Source: Gammaproteobacteria bacterium (lineage in GTDB: Bacteria; Pseudomonadota; Gammaproteobacteria; Steroidobacterales; JACDCP01). Taken from it: DNA of 12,282 bases. Below, one piece after another: positions 6,527 through 11,577 of the stretch. The notes beneath the pieces were generated by a model. That model searched no databases and was not told the DNA's origin. It saw nothing but the letters and a program-made list of their open reading frames with translations. Position numbers and translations under genes: made by a program. The first letter of the stretch is position 1. The number at the start of each line of letters is the position of its first letter. The stretch is from contig JACDCP010000064.1 of NCBI GenBank assembly GCA_013817465.1, positions 1 through 12,282 of the forward strand. Reading direction: 5' to 3'.

Positions 6527-8168
6527 GCAGATACCAGGATCGCCGGCCGCGGCGCCGGCGGAATATCCACAGGCGCATGCCGCGCGGATTCACTGCGACG
6601 TAATAATCGCGCGCCACGTCGCTGCCGTCCCACCAGCCCGTTTCGATACGTTCCGGGCCGCTTTCGAGGCCCAGCCTCCCCCGCCAGGACGGTCTGCCGC
6701 CAGGCTGCGGCAGGCGCTGCGGTTCGGGAAGCATCCACAGCGGCCGGGAAATGGGGACATTCCTGATTTTCAATCGAAAATCAGGAATGTCCCCATTTCC
6801 TCCGGGCTCGCTGCGATGCCAGGCAGTCTCGGGACGGTGGTCCGAAACGAGGCGAAGACCGTACACGGCTTCCTCGCCGAGGCGCGCACGCAAGCGCTCG
6901 ATGAGCTTCGGCAGCGCCTCTCGCGCGATCTCGTTGCCTGCCGCCGCCTCGGCCAGCAGCGGCCGGGCGACCGGATTCAGGCGTCGCACCGAGCCGGAGC
7001 GCAGTCGCAAAACCAGCACTGGCGCAGGCAGCCGCATGCGCTCCAGCCGCTCCGCGAACAATGCGCGCAAATGCTTCGCGTCCCGGCTCGGTATGCTCAA
7101 GCCCAGACCGAGCGGCGTGACTTCGCGTTGCGCATGCACGAATTCGAGCTCGAGCTCCTGTACAGCGCTTTCGCGCGCGCGCAGGAAACCGCCGAGCTCA
7201 TCCAGCAGGCATCCGGCCGCCTCGAGCAGCAGGCCCGTGTCGCACACCTCGGCAGGCAGCTCGAGCTCGCCAATGAAACGCGGCGGGGATGCATAGGACA
7301 CGCGCGGATCTGGACTACGGCCGAGAGCGCGATCCAGCTCGCCGAGCAGCGCAGGACCGAAGCGTCGTGCAAAACCGTCGCGCGGCAGGCGCAGACAATC
7401 CTTGATCCGCCGCAGGCCCATCTCGCGCAGGCTGGCCTCGGTCTTCGAGGGCCAGCCGAGGCAGGCGAGCGGCAGCCGGCCGAGGCGGCCGGCCAGCGCG
7501 TGCATCTCCTCGACCGGCATTGCGTCTCCCGCGCGAGCGAGCCACAGGGCAGCGAGCGGAGTGGGCGCAATACCCCGCTCCGCCGCATGACCGAGAGTCC
7601 CGAAACCGTCAAGGATCTCCTTACGGAGCGCATCGAGGCCGCCGAACAGGCGCAGGCTGCTGCGCACTTCGAGCAGCAGCGCGGCGGGCGCCTGGAGACT
7701 GACCACTGAGGTGAACCGGCCCGCCCAGACGGCCAGGCGTTCGAGGGCGGCACGCTCGCCTCGCGGGTTTCGCTCGAGAATCTCGAGCGCCGGCGCGAGC
7801 GCGTAAGCCCCCGTCAGCGGCTGGCCCGCCTCCAGTCCATGGCGGACGGCGCAGTCATTCAGGGCGACGAGGACCTGCCGGCCGCCCTGCTGCTCGATGA
7901 CGGCCAGCGGACCTGCTGTCGGGGCCGGGGCAAAGATCTCGAGCGGAAGCGCCGGCAGATGTATGCAGAGCCACAGCGGAGCCGGTCGGGGCCGCTGTGC
8001 TGTAGCGCGTGCGGCAGCTTCCGGGCTGTCGGACTCTTTTCGAGTCGCTCCCCGATACTCGCTTGGTCGAAAAGCGTCTGACAGCCCGGACGCAGACCCG
8101 TTGGAACCCGGAGACTCGACCGGCGCCTCGGGGAAAAGCGGCAAAGAGCGCACGAGGGGGCCATTCAT
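6510..8168 (-). CDS. imuB: ImuB, Y-family-like mutasome hub protein
   Basis: Non-catalytic Y-family polymerase homologue that links DnaE2, ImuA and the beta clamp. It has 552 residues, longer than the usual 450-500 or so. The family core begins at LWLCIHLPALPLE (residues 65-77). In ImuB the metal-binding acidic residues of Y-family polymerases are absent, as here, where the palm motif reads LLEVRSSLRLFGG. The C-terminus (RPLWMLPEP, SGPERIETGWWDG, ARDYYVA, LWIFR, WYLHGIFG) is diagnostic. Two in-frame palindromic insertions explain most of the excess length: residues 27-50 in the N-terminal extension and 457-474 (GNGDIPDFRLKIRNVPIS) between the family motifs DHRPETAW...EPGG and RPLWMLPEP. The ATG at 8168, 10 nt after the imuA stop, is the only in-frame ATG upstream of the core; no strong Shine-Dalgarno is seen. 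It overlaps dnaE2 by 17 nt. Confidence 0.93.
   Translation of the reverse strand: MNGPLVRSLPLFPEAPVESPGSNGSASGLSDAFRPSEYRGATRKESDSPEAAARATAQRPRPAPLWLCIHLPALPLEIFAPAPTAGPLAVIEQQGGRQVLVALNDCAVRHGLEAGQPLTGAYALAPALEILERNPRGERAALERLAVWAGRFTSVVSLQAPAALLLEVRSSLRLFGGLDALRKEILDGFGTLGHAAERGIAPTPLAALWLARAGDAMPVEEMHALAGRLGRLPLACLGWPSKTEASLREMGLRRIKDCLRLPRDGFARRFGPALLGELDRALGRSPDPRVSYASPPRFIGELELPAEVCDTGLLLEAAGCLLDELGGFLRARESAVQELELEFVHAQREVTPLGLGLSIPSRDAKHLRALFAERLERMRLPAPVLVLRLRSGSVRRLNPVARPLLAEAAAGNEIAREALPKLIERLRARLGEEAVYGLRLVSDHRPETAWHRSEPGGNGDIPDFRLKIRNVPISRPLWMLPEPQRLPQPGGRPSWRGRLGLESGPERIETGWWDGSDVARDYYVAVNPRGMRLWIFRRRRGRRSWYLHGIFG
6747..6800. repeat. Perfect 54-nt palindromic element inside imuB
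   Basis: Two perfectly complementary 25-nt arms (6747-6771 and 6776-6800) enclose a 4-nt loop, AATC. The arms contain the core AATGGGGACATTCCTGATTT, shared with the element at 11486-11577 and partly with 6494-6508. Its length is 18 codons exactly, so the imuB frame is kept, and it adds 18 residues between conserved motifs. It behaves like a small inserted palindromic element, comparable in style to Rickettsia palindromic elements, though no relation to those is claimed. Confidence 0.9.
8020..8090. repeat. Second palindromic element, in the 5' part of imuB
   Basis: Arms 8020-8042 and 8068-8090 are complementary over 23 positions with two mismatches, one of them a G-T wobble; an A-T pair extends the stem inward. 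Outer ends read TCCGGGCTGTC and GACAGCCCGGA. The loop holds a competing inner stem, CGAGT (8041-8045) with ACTCG (8057-8061). It is unrelated in sequence to the 6747-6800 element. It is fully open in the imuB frame and encodes about residues 27-50, a hydrophilic stretch upstream of the conserved core. Confidence 0.8.
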
Positions 8169-8178
8169 TGACGGCCAT

Positions 8179-8796
8179 TCATCCGCATCGCGATATCGCG
8201 ATCGAGAAAGGTCGCGCGCCCCGGCACTTGAGGATATCGATGCGCAAGCCTTGCGGGTCCGGCGTCACGCTCATGCGCAGCGCAGCCGGCGAAGCCTGGG
8301 AGCGGCAGCGCAGCGGACGGAACAGCAGGCAGCAGACACCGGCCTCCTCCGCGGCAAGCTGCAACCGCCGCAACTGCCGCGCGTCCGCCTGCCCGGCCCA
8401 GCCCAGCACTGCCGCACAGGTTGCCGAGCGCAGGGCCTGCTCCATGACCCACAAATTGTCGGCCAGGGAGGCTTCGCGGGGACGCACGAACAGCAGCCGG
8501 GAAAGATTCACGCCGTGTTCGCTCAAGGCCGGGGCATAAGGCAGATAAGGCGCACCGACCCAGGCGATCCACCGCTGTTCGTCGCTCAAGTCCGCGAGCG
8601 CGGGCATCACGAGGCCGAGCTCGCCCGAGCCCCGGGTTTCGCTCAGGATTTCGGTCAGGGCGTTGCCGGGCCAGCCCCCGCCGGGCAGCCGCTCATCGAG
8701 CGCGGCATGGCCGGTAGCCACGGCACCGGCCAGCGGCAGTGTTTCCCCGCCTCGCCAGACGCGTCCGCTGGAGAGCAGCTCGTTGAGGCCGGTCAT
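8179..8796 (-). CDS. imuA: ImuA, RecA-like translesion synthesis accessory protein
   Basis: It is 205 residues long. The stretch VATGHAALDERLPGGGWPGNALTEIL (residues 26-51, Pro/Gly-rich loop at 38-44) is the signature of ImuA/SulA-like proteins, which are distant RecA relatives. A degenerate nucleotide-binding region follows (SETRGSGELGLV), lacking the GKT of a Walker A motif, so ATP binding is doubtful. LLFVRPREASLADNLWVMEQALRS and CAAVLGW continue the RecA-like core. Family knowledge places ImuA in the cytosolic mutasome, binding ImuB and RecA. It starts 9 nt after the lexA stop without a strong Shine-Dalgarno and ends 10 nt before imuB, so it is expressed from the lexA promoter by coupling or readthrough. 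The other possibility, a cell-division inhibitor SulA, is unlikely next to imuB and dnaE2. Confidence 0.9.
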   Translation of the reverse strand: MTGLNELLSSGRVWRGGETLPLAGAVATGHAALDERLPGGGWPGNALTEILSETRGSGELGLVMPALADLSDEQRWIAWVGAPYLPYAPALSEHGVNLSRLLFVRPREASLADNLWVMEQALRSATCAAVLGWAGQADARQLRRLQLAAEEAGVCCLLFRPLRCRSQASPAALRMSVTPDPQGLRIDILKCRGARPFSIAISRCG

Positions 8797-8805
8797 TGCC
8801 GGGAT

Positions 8806-9429
8806 TCAATGCGTGTCGCGGGCGATGCCGTTGCGCAGAACGCCCACGACGACGCCTTCGATGACCAGCGGCTGCTCCTGGAGGTTGACGCGGATGGGCG
8901 CGAACTCCGGATTCTCGGGCAGCAGCCAAACGAGATGACCCTCCTGACGGTAACGCTTCACCGTCACCTCGTCGTCGAGCCGGGCAACCACGATCTGGCG
9001 GTTGCGCACCTCGGGCGTGCGATGCACGGCGACCAGATCGCCGTCCAGAATGCCGACGTCCCGCATGCTCATGCCGCGCACCTGCAGCAGGTAATGCGGC
9101 CGCGGTTGAAACAGGGCGGGATCGATCTGATAGCGCGCCTCGATGTGCTCCTCGGCGAGGATCGGGCTGCCCGCCGCCACCCGGCCGATCAACGGCAGGC
9201 CGAGCTGCTCGCGCAGCGAATCCTTGAGCTGAATGCCACGCGAGGTGCCCGGGATCAGACGGATGGCGCCCTTGCGCTCGAGTGCCCGCAAGTGCTCCTC
9301 GGCGGAGTTGGCGGAGCGGAAACCGAGCGCGGCGGCGATTTCCGCGCGCGTCGGCGGCAGGCCGGTCTCCGCGATGACCTTGCGGATCAGGGCCAGGACT
9401 TCCATCTGGCGCGGGGTCAGGTTGGTCAT
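8806..9429 (-). CDS. lexA: SOS repressor LexA
   Basis: Transcriptional repressor of the SOS regulon that cleaves itself when stimulated by the RecA filament. With the start at 9429 it has 207 residues. The N-terminal winged-helix domain (LTPRQMEVLALIRKVI, GLPPTRAEIAAALGFRSANS) is followed by the cleavage site Ala86-Gly87 in GRVAAGSP, the catalytic Ser121 in GMSMRDVGILDGD, and Lys158 in DEVTVKRY. All are two positions beyond their E. coli counterparts. The ATG at 9429 is preferred over that at 9438 because AAGAG lies 9 nt upstream of it and because LexA proteins begin directly with the (M)xxLTxRQ segment. It is the first gene of lexA-imuA-imuB-dnaE2 and represses its own promoter through two boxes just upstream. 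This is a LexA that governs its own mutagenesis cassette; the genome may also carry another lexA. Confidence 0.96.
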   Translation of the reverse strand: MTNLTPRQMEVLALIRKVIAETGLPPTRAEIAAALGFRSANSAEEHLRALERKGAIRLIPGTSRGIQLKDSLREQLGLPLIGRVAAGSPILAEEHIEARYQIDPALFQPRPHYLLQVRGMSMRDVGILDGDLVAVHRTPEVRNRQIVVARLDDEVTVKRYRQEGHLVWLLPENPEFAPIRVNLQEQPLVIEGVVVGVLRNGIARDTH

Positions 9430-9441
9430 GAGGGCCATCTC

Positions 9442-9457
9442 TTGTATGCATAAACAG
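9442..9457 (-). promoter_or_regulatory. LexA box 1 (proximal)
   Basis: On the minus strand the sequence reads CTGT-TTATGCAT-ACAA, one base from the gammaproteobacterial consensus CTGT-N8-ACAG. It begins 13 nt upstream of the preferred lexA start, downstream of the predicted transcription start. Its centre is 21 bp from that of box 2, two helical turns, so both dimers would lie on the same DNA face. Confidence 0.85.
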
Positions 9458-9462
9458 TATGC

Positions 9463-9478
9463 CTGTTTTTATATACAA
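9463..9478 (+). promoter_or_regulatory. LexA box 2 (overlaps the -10 box)
   Basis: On the plus strand the sequence reads CTGT-TTTTATAT-ACAA, again with ACAA in place of ACAG. It covers the predicted -10 hexamer of the lexA promoter. The two boxes are in opposite orientation with the weak ACAA half outward in each case. Confidence 0.8.
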
Positions 9479-9497
9479 AAAAGGGGTGTCCGGTCAA
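9468..9497 (-). promoter_or_regulatory. Promoter of the lexA-imuA-imuB-dnaE2 operon
   Basis: On the minus strand the -35 box is TTGACC (9497-9492) and the -10 box TATAAA (9473-9468), each 5 of 6 consensus bases, with an 18-nt spacer. Transcription would start near 9461, giving a leader of about 32 nt to the lexA ATG at 9429. Both LexA boxes overlap the -10 or initial transcribed region. Confidence 0.65.
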
Positions 9498-9927
9498 GAG
9501 GGCGTGAGCTGCGAGGGGGTCAGCGCTTCGGCGTGGGGACCAGCCCCGCTGCGCGCCGGAAAGAAACTTCAGACGCAGATCTCGCGCAAGAGCACATGAC
9601 CACCGATCGTCGAGCCAGTGCGACAGTCCGCTCTCCACACCCATCGAGCAGAGCAATTTCCTGCAGCAGCGACTGCATTGCTCGCTCATTAGAAGTGTCA
9701 ATGACATGCACAAAATCGATCAACAGATGCGACTCGTCCCGCACATGCACGCCACCCCTGTCGGTCCTTGCAGACAGCTTGCCGGCAGCTTGCTAAGGCC
9801 TATCGCTTGATGTAGGGTCACACCGGGAGCGCGGCGCTGAGGCGTTGAATTCGTTGGAGCCGACAGCTCTTGAATTAACCTCTTGCTAAACCAGGCATCC
9901 GTGTTTTAACACCATGGGGATCCATAG
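9498..9927. other. Intergenic region upstream of lexA and the lipoprotein gene, largely without a supported gene
   Basis: The stretch separates the divergent lexA operon and lipoprotein gene. It holds one doubtful minus-strand ORF (9520-9750) and no recognisable RNA gene or mobile element. Just before the lipoprotein start lies a small inverted repeat, GTGTT-TT-AACAC (9901-9912), followed by the Shine-Dalgarno GGGGA (9916-9920). A convincing -35/-10 pair for the lipoprotein gene was not found. Confidence 0.5.
9520..9750 (-). CDS. Doubtful small ORF, unknown function
   Basis: A GTG-started frame of 76 residues is preceded by AGGGG at a plausible spacing. Residues 3-45 or so (HVRDESHLLIDFVHVIDTSN then AMQSLLQEIALL) have the alternating strand and helix pattern of a folded domain. 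The C-terminal third is Ser/Arg/Cys-rich and unconvincing. The frame is open upstream of the GTG for only 14 more codons, to a TAG near 9795. It is not recognised as any family. It could be a real small protein, a gene remnant, or chance; third-position GC looks lower than in the neighbouring genes. Confidence 0.25.
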   Translation of the reverse strand: MHVRDESHLLIDFVHVIDTSNERAMQSLLQEIALLDGCGERTVALARRSVVMCSCARSASEVSFRRAAGLVPTPKR

Positions 9928-10248
9928 ATGAAAACGAGACTTGAGAGCGCAATGCAGGTCTGCGGGCTTGTATTGCTCGCAGGCATCGGCGCCGGCTGCG
10001 CTGCCCAGGGCGAAGGGCCGACGATGGCGGACGTGCAGCAGATGGCGGAGCAGGCTGCCCAGGATGCCGAGGCTGCCAGAACTGCGGCTGAAGAGGCCCG
10101 CGAGGCCGCCAGCGAGGCGCGGCAGATGGCTTCCGGTGCGCAGAGCACGGCCAACGAAGCCCTGTCGGCCGCCAACGAGTCGCAGGCTTGTTGCGATGCG
10201 AACAGCGAGAAGATGGACCGCATGTTCGAGCGGTCACAATCGAAGTAA
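9928..10248 (+). CDS. Alanine-zipper outer-membrane lipoprotein (OprI/Lpp-like)
   Basis: It is 106 residues long. The N-terminus is a lipoprotein signal (MKTRLESAMQ, then VCGLVLLAGIGAG) with acylated Cys24; the lipobox GAGC has Gly instead of Leu at -3. From residue 34 to about 95 the mature part is an Ala-rich heptad repeat (ADVQQMAEQAAQDAEAARTA and onward), predicted to form a coiled coil as in Lpp and Pseudomonas OprI. The tail SEKMDRMFERSQSK ends in lysine, the residue that in Lpp is joined to peptidoglycan by L,D-transpeptidases. Paired cysteines 88-89 precede the tail. GGGGA lies 7 nt before the ATG. It is monocistronic, closed by a strong terminator, and convergent with an L,D-transpeptidase gene. 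The expected role is to tether the outer membrane to the cell wall; tethering itself is inferred. Confidence 0.85.
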   Translation: MKTRLESAMQVCGLVLLAGIGAGCAAQGEGPTMADVQQMAEQAAQDAEAARTAAEEAREAASEARQMASGAQSTANEALSAANESQACCDANSEKMDRMFERSQSK

Positions 10249-10260
10249 GCTGTCGGCTTT

Positions 10261-10302
10261 GGTTTAACGAACAGGGTTTAACGAAAAGGGTTTACAAACG
10301 CC
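10261..10302. repeat. Short tandem repeat, three 14-nt units
   Basis: The units are GGTTTAACGAACAG, GGTTTAACGAAAAG and a diverged GGTTTACAAACGCC. They follow the lipoprotein stop by 12 nt and run into the left arm of the terminator. They probably arose by replication slippage. No open frame crosses them convincingly. Confidence 0.6.
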
Positions 10303-10333
10303 GCGGGCTCTCGAAGCTCGCGGCGTTTTTTTT
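10296..10333 (+). terminator. Rho-independent terminator of the lipoprotein gene
   Basis: AAACGCCGCG (10296-10305) pairs perfectly with CGCGGCGTTT (10319-10328), with further pairing possible in the 13-nt interior. The stem is followed by a run of eight T (10326-10333). It is a textbook strong terminator 48 nt after the stop, as expected for an abundant lipoprotein mRNA. Confidence 0.92.
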
Positions 10334-10339
10334 CGAGTT

Positions 10340-10362
10340 CATTCGGCTGACTGCGCCGAATG
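10340..10362 (-). other. Stem-loop downstream of the L,D-transpeptidase gene
   Basis: CATTCGGC (10340-10347) and GCCGAATG (10355-10362) form a perfect 8-bp stem with a 7-nt loop, 6 nt beyond the transpeptidase stop. On the minus strand no T-run follows directly, so it may be an mRNA-end stabiliser or a rho-dependent pause site, not an intrinsic terminator. Confidence 0.45.
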
Positions 10363-10368
10363 TGCCCT

Positions 10369-11394
10369 CTACAAGCTCGGTTTCGCCGCGCCTGCAACGT
10401 CGGCAGCCTCATCCATCTCCACGAGGTATTCCGGTTGCGCATCGCTCGTCGACATGTCGATTGGAATACCGCGCGCCGTCCTGAAAATCTTCTGCGTCTT
10501 GTACCAGTTGATCGGCGCCGGGCGCGACTGCGTCGCCGATACGTACAGCTCCGTCACGCGGGTAAGGCTTTTTTCGCGCGCCTCGGCATCTTCCTCGAGC
10601 GGCGGGTGGGCTTCGAGGTAGAGCAGACCGTCGGCCCAGCCGATCTTGTAGGGTTCATTGATGATTCGCACCGGCGTGCCGACCGGTATCCGGGTCGTCA
10701 GCGACTCGATGTCCTCGGGGTACATTCGGATGCAGCCGTGCGTCACGCGCATGCCGACCCCGTCGGGGCGATTGGTGCCGTGGATCAGATAGCCCGGTAA
10801 ATCCAGCTTGATCGCGTACTCGCCGAGCGGATTGTCGTCGCCTGGCGGCACGGCCGCCGGCAGCATGTGACCTTCGGCAGCGTGCTCGGCGCGCACTGAT
10901 TTCGGCGGGTACCACGTCGGGTTACGCACTTTCGCGGTGATTTGCGTCATGCCGATCGGCGTTGACCAGTCCATGCGGCCGATGCTGATCGGATAAGTGA
11001 TGACCACCGGCTCTTCGCCGGGCTTCGGTTGCGGATAGTAGTAAAGCCTGAGTTCCGCGACATTCACCACCACGCCTTCGCGGGGGCCGCCCGGCAGGAT
11101 GAAGCGCGTGGGCAGAGTGACCACCGTCCCTTCTCCCGGCAGCCATGGGTCCACGCCGGGATTGGCCAGCGTCATGTCTTCGTAGCCGAGCCCGTAGCGC
11201 CGGGCGATATCGATCAGGGTGTCCTCGTAGCGCGTCTGAGTGCTCTGCAGGCCGCCGATGACATCGACCTCGGGCGGAGGCAGCGCGAAGGTCGCCGCGG
11301 GGACAGGTGTGTGCATGAACAGCAAGACGGCGGCCGCAGAGAGCCGGCCGATGGTGTCACGCAGGGCGTTCCGCCTGGAAGTGCTCACACGCAT
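10369..11394 (-). CDS. Secreted L,D-transpeptidase (YkuD, ErfK/YbiS type)
   Basis: Periplasmic enzyme that forms L,D (3-3) peptidoglycan cross-links or joins a lipoprotein lysine to meso-diaminopimelate. It has 341 residues from the ATG at 11394. Residues 1 to about 34 are a signal peptide: basic start, hydrophobic LSAAAVLLFMHTPVPA, Ala-rich cleavage site. A LysM-like segment (about 50-97, RYEDTLIDIARRYGLGYEDM) follows, then the YkuD domain (about 106-248) with the catalytic signature HGTNRPDGVGMRVTHGCIRM: His205, His219 and nucleophile Cys221. The C-terminal 90 residues are charged. The layout is that of the E. coli YbiS/ErfK/YcfS group. The ATG at 11415 is an alternative; codons farther upstream enter the palindrome at 11486-11577 and are not credible. 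It lies 183 nt downstream of oligopeptidase B and converges on an alanine-zipper lipoprotein, its plausible substrate. Confidence 0.92.
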   Translation of the reverse strand: MRVSTSRRNALRDTIGRLSAAAVLLFMHTPVPAATFALPPPEVDVIGGLQSTQTRYEDTLIDIARRYGLGYEDMTLANPGVDPWLPGEGTVVTLPTRFILPGGPREGVVVNVAELRLYYYPQPKPGEEPVVITYPISIGRMDWSTPIGMTQITAKVRNPTWYPPKSVRAEHAAEGHMLPAAVPPGDDNPLGEYAIKLDLPGYLIHGTNRPDGVGMRVTHGCIRMYPEDIESLTTRIPVGTPVRIINEPYKIGWADGLLYLEAHPPLEEDAEAREKSLTRVTELYVSATQSRPAPINWYKTQKIFRTARGIPIDMSTSDAQPEYLVEMDEAADVAGAAKPSL

Positions 11395-11485
11395 CCCACC
11401 CGTTCTTTCGAGCATTGTGCAGATACTGCCATTGATGGCGCGATTTTGCAGCAGCCACGCCCGCCCCGGCCACCGACTGCGTCGC

Positions 11486-11577
11486 AGAAAATGGGGACAT
11501 TCCTGATTTCCACACTGATTAGCCGAACTGATCCCACGCTTCTTCAATTGTGGAAATCAGGAATGTCCCCATTTTCT
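11486..11577. repeat. Long palindromic element between oligopeptidase B and the L,D-transpeptidase gene
   Basis: Two perfectly complementary 29-nt arms (11486-11514 and 11549-11577) surround a 34-nt spacer. The arms share the 20-nt core AATGGGGACATTCCTGATTT with the imuB element, but extend differently at the inner end (CCACA). The right arm abuts the oligopeptidase stop codon directly. The transcript would form a very stable hairpin at the end of that gene, though without a T-run. Confidence 0.9.

Noticed and set aside
6495..7709. 404-codon plus-strand open frame opposite imuB
   Set aside because: It is antisense to imuB, with a start that falls in the repeat half-copy and no family features.
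9430..9438. lexA start at the ATG at 9438
   Set aside because: The AAGAG sequence would touch this ATG, whereas it is 9 nt from the ATG at 9429, and LexA proteins begin near LTxRQ.
7897..9453. 518-codon plus-strand open frame across imuB, imuA and lexA
   Set aside because: It spans three genes on the other strand, including their junctions, and shows low-complexity composition; it is a codon-bias shadow.
9597..9796. Plus-strand gene between lexA and the lipoprotein gene
   Set aside because: The frame is a continuation of the antisense of lexA, with no ribosome-binding site at an internal start and no recognisable protein pattern.
11416..11547. N-terminal extension of the L,D-transpeptidase frame into the palindrome
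   Set aside because: It would place about 50 residues, including repeat sequence, before a clear signal peptide.
11486..11577. CRISPR-like or rho-independent terminator interpretation of the long palindrome
   Set aside because: There are only two arms in inverted orientation, no direct repeat-spacer array, and no T-run after either arm; a dispersed palindromic element fits better.
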